From a bacterium (GTDB lineage Bacteria > CLD3 > SB21), in NCBI GenBank assembly GCA_019695335.1, contig JAIBAF010000001.1, forward strand, positions 1 through 64,000: a DNA stretch of 64,000 bases, in the 5' to 3' direction. Below are positions 8,874 to 16,373 of this stretch, one piece after another (the first letter of the stretch is position 1; each line of letters opens with the position of its first letter). Made by a program: the position numbers and the translations under genes. Below the pieces are notes generated by a model, which was not told where the DNA came from, did not search any database, and saw only the letters and a program-made list of their open reading frames with translations.

Positions 8874-10451
8874 ATGAGGAAATGGGTACTGGCATCAGCA
8901 TTATCGGGCCTTTTTGCCATTCTGGTTATCGGTTCTTTTTCGTCAAAAGGATACGAGCCGACCGAATTGATGAAATTAAAAGAAAAATATTCCGTAAAAC
9001 GCTCGCCGTCAGTCGATCATTCGCTTTTTGTTTCTTTACAAAAAAAATTTTCCTCGCCTCAGGAAGTTACGATAACATGTATTTCTTGCCATAATAAACG
9101 TCATATTGAAGTGATGCAATCCAATCATTGGAATTGGGAAAGGGAAGAATATGTCCAGGGGCGCGGGATTGTCTACCTGGGCAAAAAAAACGCGATCAAT
9201 AATTTTTGCATCGGCACACAAGGGAATGAAACCAGTTGCGCCAAATGTCACATCGGGTATGGCATGGATTCGAAAGGCAGCGTATTTACCGATTCTTCCA
9301 ATGTGGATTGTTTGGTTTGCCATGATAATACGGAAACTTATGTAAAGGCTTCGGAAAAAGGCGGCGCTCCTCCGGCTTCACTGAATCTCAATCTTATTGC
9401 GCAAAGTGTCGGCACACCGAAACGAAGCAATTGCGGTGTATGTCATTTTTACGGCGGAGGTGGTAACAACGTGAAACATGGCGATCTTGATATGGCGATG
9501 TTCGAGCCAACCAAAGTGCTTGATATCCACATGGGGACTGACGGCTCTAATTTGTCATGTGTGGATTGCCACACAACTGAAAAGCATAATATCTCAGGTA
9601 AGATTTATTCTTTGTCATCAATGAATCATCAACGTAATACTTGCGAACAATGCCATACGGCCAATCCGCATGAGGATGCCGTACTCAACGAACACACATT
9701 AAAAGTTTCATGCCAAAGTTGTCACATTCCGATCTATGCTAAAGAAAATGCGACGAAAATGTATTGGGATTGGTCTACAGCCGGTAAACTGCGCGACGGG
9801 AAACCCTTCGTTGAAGAAGACAGTATGGGCAATCATATTTACATGTCGATTAAAGGTAGTTTCGAATGGAAAAAAAATGTAAAACCCGATTACGTTTGGT
9901 TCAATGGTACGGCATCGCACTATCTTGAAGGGGATTCGATTGCAGATTCATCTACGCCGCTCGTACTCAATCCGTTACATGGTTCATACGCCGATGAAGA
10001 ATCCAAAATTATTCCGGTCAAGATCCATTCGGCCAAACAGCCGTACGATCCGATCAACAAAATTCTGATACAACCAAAATTGTATGCCGATAAAAAAGGC
10101 GAAGGTGCTTTTTGGAAGGACTTTAATTGGCAAACGGCTGCTGAAATCGGAATGAAGGAGGTTCATCTTCCTTTCAGCGGAAAAATTGATTTTATAGAAA
10201 CTAAGATGTATTGGCCCGTCAATCACATGGTTGCATCCAAAGAAGAAACCGTTCAATGCCGCGAATGCCATACGAGAGATAACGGCCGCCTGGCTTCATT
10301 AACAGATTTTTATATGCCGGGAAGAGATTATTCCAAGCCGGTCGAAACCGCAGGACAAGGACTTTTGTTGTTAACTCTTCTGGGAGCTTTTTTTCACGGG
10401 TCAACCCGGTTCATCATTAAGAAAAGAAATCAAAGAAAGGATAAAGAATGA
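8874..10451 (+). CDS. Octaheme tetrathionate reductase-type cytochrome c
   Basis: A 525-residue secreted cytochrome with exactly eight CxxCH motifs: CISCH, CAKCH, CLVCH, CGVCH, CVDCH, CEQCH, CQSCH and CRECH. The stretch FCIGTQGNETSCAKCHIGYG is diagnostic of the octaheme tetrathionate reductase (OTR) family, whose Shewanella member reduces tetrathionate, nitrite and hydroxylamine in vitro. An N-terminal signal or anchor spans about residues 5-22. Unlike soluble OTR, it ends in a hydrophobic helix (GLLLLTLLGAFFHG) followed by a basic tail, so it is probably anchored with its hemes in the periplasm. It overlaps the next gene by ATGA. The physiological substrate is inferred to be a sulfur oxyanion because of the transporter-like genes that follow. 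Confidence 0.92.
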   Translation: MRKWVLASALSGLFAILVIGSFSSKGYEPTELMKLKEKYSVKRSPSVDHSLFVSLQKKFSSPQEVTITCISCHNKRHIEVMQSNHWNWEREEYVQGRGIVYLGKKNAINNFCIGTQGNETSCAKCHIGYGMDSKGSVFTDSSNVDCLVCHDNTETYVKASEKGGAPPASLNLNLIAQSVGTPKRSNCGVCHFYGGGGNNVKHGDLDMAMFEPTKVLDIHMGTDGSNLSCVDCHTTEKHNISGKIYSLSSMNHQRNTCEQCHTANPHEDAVLNEHTLKVSCQSCHIPIYAKENATKMYWDWSTAGKLRDGKPFVEEDSMGNHIYMSIKGSFEWKKNVKPDYVWFNGTASHYLEGDSIADSSTPLVLNPLHGSYADEESKIIPVKIHSAKQPYDPINKILIQPKLYADKKGEGAFWKDFNWQTAAEIGMKEVHLPFSGKIDFIETKMYWPVNHMVASKEETVQCRECHTRDNGRLASLTDFYMPGRDYSKPVETAGQGLLLLTLLGAFFHGSTRFIIKKRNQRKDKE

Positions 10452-11089
10452 GCAAGAAATCTGTTTATGTGTATCGTTCATTCGAACGGTTCTGGCATTG
10501 GTTTCAGGCAATGCTGATTTTTTTCCTGGCTTTCACCGGATTTGAAATTCACGGTACTTACAGCTTTTTCGGTTTCAGAAATGCGGTGACTTATCATAAC
10601 ATTGCAGCCTATTTATTTATAGCGCTGATTATTTTTGCGATATTCTGGCATGTCGCAACGGGCGAATGGAAACAATACGTTCCGACTTTTGTTCATATTA
10701 AAGCACAATTGAATTATTATATTTTTGGCATTTTCAATAATGCCGCTCATCCGGTGAAAAAAACAGTACTCAGTAAACTCAATCCATTGCAGAAGCTGAC
10801 TTATTTTGGTCTTAAAATTCTGGTAATACCGGTGATTGTCAGTTCCGGTTTGTTATACATGTTGTACCGCTATCCGCAGCGTTACGGCATAGAAACGCTT
10901 AACGTTCAATCACTGGAAACGATTGCGATCATTCATACCATCGGAGCTTTTTTGTTAACATCGTTTGTCGTAGCACATTTGTATTTGATTACTACGGGTG
11001 AAACGATCACTTCCAACCTGAAAGCTATGTTAACGGGGTATGAAGAATTGGAAATAAAAGACGATCAAACATCACCATCCATCGAGTGA
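10448..11089 (+). CDS. Di-heme cytochrome b (b561/thiosulfate-reductase subunit type)
   Basis: A 213-residue membrane protein with four or five helices and helix His residues (FERFWHWFQ, YHNIAAYLF, FAIFWHVATGEW, IIHTIGAFLL, FVVAHLYL) placed as in Ni/Fe-hydrogenase or thiosulfate-reductase b-type cytochromes. Such proteins pass electrons between the quinone pool and a periplasmic cytochrome. It is coupled by an ATGA overlap to the octaheme cytochrome, which it very likely serves as quinol dehydrogenase or quinone reductase. Confidence 0.9.
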   Translation: MSKKSVYVYRSFERFWHWFQAMLIFFLAFTGFEIHGTYSFFGFRNAVTYHNIAAYLFIALIIFAIFWHVATGEWKQYVPTFVHIKAQLNYYIFGIFNNAAHPVKKTVLSKLNPLQKLTYFGLKILVIPVIVSSGLLYMLYRYPQRYGIETLNVQSLETIAIIHTIGAFLLTSFVVAHLYLITTGETITSNLKAMLTGYEELEIKDDQTSPSIE

Positions 11090-11095
11090 GGTTTT

Positions 11096-11611
11096 ATGGA
11101 AGAAAAAAATTATATGAATCCTTACTTAGCCGGCGCTTTGTTGGGGCTTTTATTACTGGCAACAATTTACATGACCGGCCGCGGACTGGGAGCGAGCGGT
11201 GCAATTAAAAGTTTTACGGTAGCGACGGTGGAGACTCTGACGCCAAGTCATGCTGAAGGAACTAAGTTTTATGAAGAATATGCGCAAGAACATTCAGGCA
11301 ATCCTTTAAAGAGTTGGTTGGTGTTTGAGGTAACCGGAGTATTGATCGGAGCTTTTCTGTCGGGTCTAATTTCAAATCGTTTGGCGCTTTCTATGGAATT
11401 TGGGCCGAGATCGACGACACGTATTCGCATCGCCGGCGCTCTCATTGGCGGCGTTCTCTGGGGACTCGGCTCGCAACTCGGAAGAGGATGTACCAGCGGC
11501 GCCGCGTTGAGCGGTATGGCGGTTATGTCGACCGGAGGAATCATTACCATGTTTGCCATCTTTGCCGGCGCTTATTTATTTGCATATTTATTCAGAAAGT
11601 TTTGGATTTAA
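11096..11611 (+). CDS. YeeE/YedE-family (TsuA-like) sulfur transport protein, half-size
   Basis: A 171-residue membrane protein. The GRGCTSGAALSG motif (Cys at 132) is the conserved cysteine loop of the YeeE/YedE family, whose characterised member TsuA imports thiosulfate by relay between pore cysteines. This protein is about half the length of TsuA, and the next gene carries a second such unit, so the pair probably makes one transporter from two chains. GAGG lies just upstream of the ATG, 7 bases after the cytochrome b stop. Confidence 0.88.
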   Translation: MEEKNYMNPYLAGALLGLLLLATIYMTGRGLGASGAIKSFTVATVETLTPSHAEGTKFYEEYAQEHSGNPLKSWLVFEVTGVLIGAFLSGLISNRLALSMEFGPRSTTRIRIAGALIGGVLWGLGSQLGRGCTSGAALSGMAVMSTGGIITMFAIFAGAYLFAYLFRKFWI

Positions 11612-11622
11612 AGGAGTGATAT

Positions 11623-12813
11623 ATGGGTCCGTTAGTACCTGACATTATCGGTAACGATCTGAATTTAATCCTGGCTCTAGTAATCGGAGTGTTTTTTGGG
11701 ATGATATTGGAACAAGCGGGATTTTCGACATCCAAAAAATTGGTTGGTTTGTTTTACGGATATGATTTTACCGTATTGCGCGTTTTTTTTACGGCCGGCA
11801 TCGTTGCAATGATTGGTGTAATGATCATGGAGCATTATGGGCTGATCGATATTAATTTAGTCTATATCAATCCAACTTATGCATGGTCGGCCGTTATCGG
11901 CGGACTGATCATGGGTTTGGGTTTTGTGGTTGGAGGATTTTGTCCCGGAACGAGTGTATGTGCCGCGGCCATCGGGAAAATTGATGCCATGATATTCATC
12001 GGAGGCTCATTTTTGGGAGTTTTGTTTTTTGCTGAAGGATATCCGTTGTTTGAAGATCTGTACAAATCCTCATTCTTCGGCAACCCGCGCTTTTTTGAAA
12101 CGCTCGGAATTTCGCAAAACATGTTTGCATTCGTCATGGTGGTTGTAGCCTTGGCTGCATTTTGGTTCGTATCCATCATTGAAAATCGGGTCAATGGCGT
12201 ACGACAAAAAGTGATACAATTTACGCCGTATTATATCAGCCTTGCGTCTATCGGTCTTATGATAGCTTTGTCTGCCTTCATGTTTCCTGAACGCAAAACG
12301 ATGTTGGAAAACCTGGTTGAAAATCCTGGCGTCATTAGTTCGTATGAAATAAAAACCATGTCAGTGGACGAATTTGCATACCGGTTGATGGACCCTGATA
12401 ATAAGATGCAGGTGATCGATTTCCGGTCGCCGGAAGCGTATTTTAAATTCAATTTACCGAAATCAACTTTGTTTTCTATCGATAATTTGTTTGAAAAAGA
12501 ACCTAACCGCGTTTTAAGCGTTCGTCACAAAATCAATGTGATCGTTGCCGATGACGAGTTGACTGAAAAGAAATTAGCGATTATGGCCAAAGAAGTGGGA
12601 TACGATCGCGTTTGGATTTTAAAGGGAGGATTGAACGATTTTAAAGAAAGCATTCTTGGTTTCAAACAATTGTATGAACCCCGCACCAAACAAGAAGCGG
12701 ATCTTTTCCGCTTCAGAAACAAAGCCAGTAAAGAAATTCCACTATTGATCCAACAAAACAAATCGGCCGGTCCGGTTAAGAAAATACAAAAGCGGGTTGT
12801 TGGCGGCTGTTGA
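11623..12813 (+). CDS. YeeE/YedE transporter half fused to a Cys-less rhodanese domain
   Basis: Residues 1 to about 240 are membrane helices with GGFCPGTSVCAAAIG (Cys 107 and 113), the YeeE/YedE pore signature. Residues about 260-345 match a rhodanese fold (MQVIDFRSPEAYFKFNLPKS, later YDRVWILKGGLNDF). Where an active rhodanese has its catalytic Cys loop, this one reads VIVADDELTEKK, so that site is lost. The protein ends in VVGGC, a C-terminal Cys on a flexible basic tail. GGAG precedes the ATG. I infer that it moves or accepts sulfane sulfur together with the previous gene; whether the tail Cys replaces the lost one is speculation. Confidence 0.88.
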   Translation: MGPLVPDIIGNDLNLILALVIGVFFGMILEQAGFSTSKKLVGLFYGYDFTVLRVFFTAGIVAMIGVMIMEHYGLIDINLVYINPTYAWSAVIGGLIMGLGFVVGGFCPGTSVCAAAIGKIDAMIFIGGSFLGVLFFAEGYPLFEDLYKSSFFGNPRFFETLGISQNMFAFVMVVVALAAFWFVSIIENRVNGVRQKVIQFTPYYISLASIGLMIALSAFMFPERKTMLENLVENPGVISSYEIKTMSVDEFAYRLMDPDNKMQVIDFRSPEAYFKFNLPKSTLFSIDNLFEKEPNRVLSVRHKINVIVADDELTEKKLAIMAKEVGYDRVWILKGGLNDFKESILGFKQLYEPRTKQEADLFRFRNKASKEIPLLIQQNKSAGPVKKIQKRVVGGC

Positions 12814-12826
12814 TATCCTATTTTTA

Positions 12827-13009
12827 TTACAAACCAGAATCTTGACGTTTGCCTTTGAATGTCTGATCAGATGCGGACGGTCGTTTCATAGTGAGCAATG
12901 CTTTCAGATGAAGATCATTCTCGATATCGTCATTATCCATTTTGAATGAAAAATCGGGGGCTTTAAACCAGTTTCGACAACACTTTATTTTTCGTGTTAG
13001 GCTTGTCAT
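12827..13009 (-). CDS. Possible small protein coupled to the alpha/beta hydrolase
   Basis: A 60-codon frame whose ATG overlaps the hydrolase stop by ATGA, the coupling style seen throughout this genome. The product is polar, with a CC pair near the N-terminus (RKIKCCRNWF) and a basic C-terminus. I recognise no family, and chance cannot be excluded at this length; the overlap is the only positive evidence. Confidence 0.3.
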   Translation of the reverse strand: MTSLTRKIKCCRNWFKAPDFSFKMDNDDIENDLHLKALLTMKRPSASDQTFKGKRQDSGL

Positions 13010-13908
13010 GCTGATTGTTTCTCCATTTTAGGGTTATAAAAATTTTGATTTAAAAATTTAATGATTCCTTCCTTATAATTTGGAAATTCATATAAATTTC
13101 TGTGCGTTCCTTCCTCAAGAATAATCTGTTCTTTTATCGTCGAACCCGCTGAATTCCACAAATTTTCAAAATGATCGAATTCGATGAATTCATCTTTGCG
13201 GCCGTGTGCGATGAGGACGGGTATTTTGATTTTACGAATGATGTTGCCAGGCGCCCATTCATGCGGATTAAAACGAAAACGCAATTTCCAAAATAAAAAA
13301 AACAGCGAGCCGAACGGAAAGTAGGGAAGCCGGCGCGCGTGAAGCATGTCCCTTATCATCAATTTAAATAATGCAAAGGATGAACTGGAAACAAGTGCGC
13401 GTATTTCCGGATGACGGGATGCAAGGATAATGGCCGTAGCTCCGCCCATTGAGTGTCCAAAAAGTGCAATGTTTTCAACATCCACATCGGAACGCGTCCG
13501 GAGATAAGCGACAGCGCTTTCAGCGTCTTCTGTGAAACGAATGATGTTCATATAGGCGATCGGATCGCTTTGACCATGTCCTCTTGCGTCGTAAAGAAAT
13601 AAATTAAAGCCATGATCGTATAAATATTTTGCATGCGGTAACATTCCTTGTGCGTTCGATTCCCAACCGTGAAGGAGTACGATGAGTGGAATTTTTTTCA
13701 AAGTAGAATTGCCCGGCTGCTTGATCATCCATCCGTGAAGAGTCATTCCGGCACTGGGAAAGAACACTTCTTCAAACGGCAGCTCGTACATATCGGGAGA
13801 TTTATTTTTCCGCCGATGTACAGGTTTGAGTGAATAGTGAGACATCAGATAACTGAGAACAATGATCAGCGCGACGATCACGGTTACGATAATCATTAAG
13901 ATGTTCAT
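13006..13908 (-). CDS. Membrane-anchored alpha/beta hydrolase
   Basis: A 300-residue protein with one N-terminal helix (residues about 2-23) and an alpha/beta-hydrolase domain. The oxyanion loop is LLHGWESNAQG, the nucleophile elbow is GHSMGG (Ser153), and the acid and base are likely D239 (AHGRKDE) and H269. The family includes BEM46-like esterases and lipases; the substrate is unknown. It faces the cytoplasm or periplasm from a single anchor. The gene lies downstream of a tetR gene, and its own upstream gap carries the same palindrome found before tetR, so the regulator probably controls it. Confidence 0.9.
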   Translation of the reverse strand: MNILMIIVTVIVALIIVLSYLMSHYSLKPVHRRKNKSPDMYELPFEEVFFPSAGMTLHGWMIKQPGNSTLKKIPLIVLLHGWESNAQGMLPHAKYLYDHGFNLFLYDARGHGQSDPIAYMNIIRFTEDAESAVAYLRTRSDVDVENIALFGHSMGGATAIILASRHPEIRALVSSSSFALFKLMIRDMLHARRLPYFPFGSLFFLFWKLRFRFNPHEWAPGNIIRKIKIPVLIAHGRKDEFIEFDHFENLWNSAGSTIKEQIILEEGTHRNLYEFPNYKEGIIKFLNQNFYNPKMEKQSA

Positions 13909-13930
13909 GCAGCATCTCCTGTTTTATAAA

Positions 13931-13946
13931 TTGACCGATTGGTCAA
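13931..13946. promoter_or_regulatory. TetR operator upstream of the hydrolase gene
   Basis: TTGACCGATTGGTCAA is a perfect palindrome with 6-base arms and an N4 centre, lying 23 bases before the hydrolase ATG. The same arms recur at 14587-14602 before the tetR gene, which makes this a convincing operator pair. Confidence 0.75.
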
Positions 13947-13963
13947 AGTTAATTAAAAAAAAT

Positions 13964-14557
13964 TTACGGTTTTAAATATAAACGAACTGCTTCTAATGTA
14001 GTTTTCCGGTACATTTCAAATGTTTCAGGTTCATCAAACAACCATCGGATACACATTCCATCAAGCAAGGATCGGGTCAAAGCAGCCGATTCAGCCAGAT
14101 TGACTTTGCGGAATACTTTCTTTTCCATGCCTTCCTTGATAATTTGGTCATGTAACTGGCGGCATTCTCCGAGATAGTAAATATTAAATTTCTTAAATGC
14201 TTCGTTATGTGAACTCTGGCTTAAGAAGTCCAGATAGACTTTATAAAACTCTCTGTTTTCATGAATGCCGACGAACGCCGCTTTGACAAAAGTTTCAATT
14301 TTTTCCTGTGGTGTATTGACTTTACTGACTTCCACACGCGTATACCGCTCAATTTTATTGACTAACCATTCAAGGACATTTAAAAACAAAGCCTCTTTAT
14401 TTTCAAAATAATATAGAATAATCCCTTTGCTTACGCCTGCGCGATCGGCTACATCCTGTAAAGTCAGATTAGTAAAGCCTTTCTCGCCAATCAATTTGTA
14501 AGTTGTTTTGACTAAATGTTTTCTTTTTTCCTGCTCTTTGTCGGCAACCGCTAGCAT
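13964..14557 (-). CDS. TetR/AcrR-family transcriptional regulator
   Basis: The N-terminal helix-turn-helix is clear: ATYKLIGEKGF-like start, LTLQDVADRAGVSKGIILYYF, then ENKEALFLNVLEW. The C-terminal part resembles the BetI-like ligand domain. The ATG at 14557 gives 197 residues. A TTG at 14602 would add 15 residues, but it lies inside the operator palindrome and is unlikely. The gene precedes the alpha/beta hydrolase on the same strand. Each gene has its own TTGACC-N4-GGTCAA site, so autoregulation plus control of the hydrolase is expected. The inducer is unknown; a fatty acid or ester is possible by analogy only. Confidence 0.92.
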   Translation of the reverse strand: MLAVADKEQEKRKHLVKTTYKLIGEKGFTNLTLQDVADRAGVSKGIILYYFENKEALFLNVLEWLVNKIERYTRVEVSKVNTPQEKIETFVKAAFVGIHENREFYKVYLDFLSQSSHNEAFKKFNIYYLGECRQLHDQIIKEGMEKKVFRKVNLAESAALTRSLLDGMCIRWLFDEPETFEMYRKTTLEAVRLYLKP

Positions 14558-14586
14558 TGACTGATTTTCTGGTGATGTAGTAAAAA

Positions 14587-14602
14587 TTGACCCTATGGTC
14601 AA
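14587..14602. promoter_or_regulatory. TetR operator in the tetR promoter
   Basis: TTGACCCTATGGTCAA is a perfect palindrome with the same arms as the site at 13931-13946 and a different N4 centre. It lies 30 bases upstream of the tetR ATG, where a repressor would block its own promoter. Confidence 0.75.
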
Positions 14603-14870
14603 TTATAAGGTACTATCGGTACGATGTCAAGTAATTTTTTGTGATAGTTGGGATGAGTTGCCGCCAGAAGTGTTGAACTTAGTTACAAACAGTAAACAGT
14701 TGCGTTCAAAAATTCATCACACTTAAGTATCGGCATTGCTGAGTTTTTGAATAGAGTTGTTGTTGGTAAGCTTGATTCGTAGAAAAACTCTACAAACGTG
14801 ACCGATGCATTATTCTGCATAATACCACGCAAGCGCCGTATTCATAGTCCTTTGCGGATGATGAATAAAA
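14603..14870. other. Long non-coding gap before the sigma-54-type promoter
   Basis: No gene is supported here. Weak dyads are visible: TTGAAC/GTTCAA spaced about 30 bases apart near 14670-14720, TAGAGTT/AACTCTA near 14750-14795, and ATTAT/ATAAT near 14810. Their position 80-200 bases upstream of a sigma-54-like promoter is where an NtrC-type activator usually binds, but none stands out as a repeated enhancer. Confidence 0.3.
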
Positions 14871-14887
14871 TTGGCACATGAATTGAA
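14871..14887 (+). promoter_or_regulatory. Sigma-54-type -24/-12 promoter of the redox module
   Basis: TTGGCACATGAATTGAA matches the consensus TGGCAC-N5-TTGC at every position except the final GC, which is GA here. It lies 40 bases before the first gene of the module. An NtrC-type activator with the sigma-54-contacting GAFTGA loop is encoded in the same gene run, which supports the call. Confidence 0.65.
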
Positions 14888-14926
14888 TTATTTATCTCTG
14901 CAAAATCTATGAAAGGAGGCGTCTAT

Positions 14927-15592
14927 ATGGTAGCATTATTTGTGGTCTTGACCTTCACATTCTTCATCATCCTTGATATACTGATCACCAAGGCTCAAAA
15001 ACAAACACATCCTGCTTTAAGCAGCGTGTATAATACTCCCGTATTTGACCGGCACAGTCTGGTCGTTCCGAGCGAGGTATTTCTTTCGAAGGGACATACG
15101 TGGGCGAAAGTGATGAGGGATGGATTTGTCAAAGTCGGCATCGATGGCTTTATTGCCAAAGCATTGGGACATCTGTTCGTGACGCACATGGTGCCAATTG
15201 GCACGCATGTGAAACAAGGCGATGTTATTATGCTGGCTTGGGTTGGACGTAATAATCTGCAGTTTCGTTCGCCGGTTGACGGCGTTGTCGAATCGGTGAA
15301 TCCGGAATTAACCGGTACCGGTCTCAAAAATGGTTACAGTAAACAATGGGGTGTGATGATTCGCCCGACGAATCTGATGGATAATATCCGCGGCCTGAAG
15401 TATGGCCAGGAAATGACCGAATGGATGCGTTTGGAATTCAATCGCCTGAAAGAATTTTTGGGTTCACACACACCGCAGGTTGCAATGGCCGGTGTGACGA
15501 TGCAAGACGGCGGTACCGTCATGGAAGGCGCTGTCAGTATGATCAATGAAGAAGGCGTCAAAGATTTTCAGAACGAATTTTTAACAATGTGA
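14927..15592 (+). CDS. Membrane-anchored GcvH-like protein lacking the lipoyl lysine
   Basis: The start is the ATG at 14927, with AAAGGAGG 7 bases upstream; an ATG at 14909 precedes that ribosome site. The 221-residue product has an N-terminal helix (residues 2-21), then a domain like glycine-cleavage H protein (FLSKGHTWAKVMRDGFVKVGIDGFIAKALG, then SPVDGVVESVNPEL). Where GcvH has the lipoylated ESVKA, this reads AWVGRNN, so no lipoyl lysine is present. A C-terminal part ends in GVTMQDGGTVMEGA (TMQDGG at 191-196), a motif repeated in the other GcvH-like protein of this locus. It heads the operon with the ferredoxin and NrfD genes. A scaffold or cofactor-binding role is inferred. Confidence 0.85.
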   Translation: MVALFVVLTFTFFIILDILITKAQKQTHPALSSVYNTPVFDRHSLVVPSEVFLSKGHTWAKVMRDGFVKVGIDGFIAKALGHLFVTHMVPIGTHVKQGDVIMLAWVGRNNLQFRSPVDGVVESVNPELTGTGLKNGYSKQWGVMIRPTNLMDNIRGLKYGQEMTEWMRLEFNRLKEFLGSHTPQVAMAGVTMQDGGTVMEGAVSMINEEGVKDFQNEFLTM

Positions 15593-15599
15593 GGGTATC

Positions 15600-16373
15600 A
15601 TGGCAAAGCAACTTGGACTTTTATTCGATGTGACGATGTGCGTCGGATGCGGCGCGTGCTATGAAGCGTGCAAAACGCAGAATGAGTTACCCAAAACCAA
15701 CGATGAGCCGCTGAAAGATCATTTGTCTTCCGAAACTTATACAGTGGTTGAACAATACGGCGACGTCTACACGCGTAAAATGTGTATGCACTGCGTCGAT
15801 CCGACGTGCGTGTCGGTGTGTCCGGTGGGCGCATTCCAAAAAACCGAAATTGGTCCTGTATTATACGATGCGGACAAATGTATCGGCTGCCGTTACTGCA
15901 TGCAGGCATGTCCGCACCATATTCCGCGATACGAATGGAGCAGCATGAATCCGCGTGTTCGCAAGTGCAGTATGTGCTATGAGCGCGTGAAAGAAGGATT
16001 ACCGACGGCGTGCGCGGAAGCATGCCCGACGGGTGCTACGCAGTTTGGCGAACTGGATGAACTGAAGGCCATAGCGAAAAAACGCATTGAAGACAATCCG
16101 GATACCTATTACCCGCACATTTACGGACTTGAAGAAGCCGGCGGCACGAACGTCTTGGTTCTATCACCGGTTCCGTTTGAACAACTCGGGTTTACGGCGA
16201 ATTTACCGAAGAAGCCGTTGCCAACGTACACGATGGCCGCTTTGGAAAAAATTCCCAGTGTGGTCGGCATCGGCAGCGTCTTCCTCGCCGGTATGTTCTG
16301 GCTGACCAAACGGAAAAACGAAATTGCCCAGGAAGAACAACAAACCAACGGGAATAACGGCCATGAAAAATAA
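15600..16373 (+). CDS. HybA/NrfC-type four-cluster ferredoxin with C-terminal membrane helix
   Basis: A 257-residue protein with four Cys sets typical of the 16-Cys family: CVGCGACYEAC, CMHCVDPTCVSVCP, CIGCRYCMQACP, and CSMC with CAEACP. A hydrophobic helix near residues 222-239 (VVGIGSVFLAGMFWL) anchors it, as in HybA. There is no Tat or Sec signal, so the clusters probably face the cytoplasm. It overlaps the NrfD gene by 11 bases and should pass electrons between that quinone-reactive subunit and an unidentified partner. No catalytic molybdenum or hydrogenase subunit is encoded nearby, which is unusual. Confidence 0.93.
   Translation: MAKQLGLLFDVTMCVGCGACYEACKTQNELPKTNDEPLKDHLSSETYTVVEQYGDVYTRKMCMHCVDPTCVSVCPVGAFQKTEIGPVLYDADKCIGCRYCMQACPHHIPRYEWSSMNPRVRKCSMCYERVKEGLPTACAEACPTGATQFGELDELKAIAKKRIEDNPDTYYPHIYGLEEAGGTNVLVLSPVPFEQLGFTANLPKKPLPTYTMAALEKIPSVVGIGSVFLAGMFWLTKRKNEIAQEEQQTNGNNGHEK

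Noticed and set aside
14558-14602. TTG start 45 bases upstream for the TetR gene
   Set aside because: That codon lies inside the operator palindrome and the added residues are not typical of the family; the ATG at 14557 fits better.
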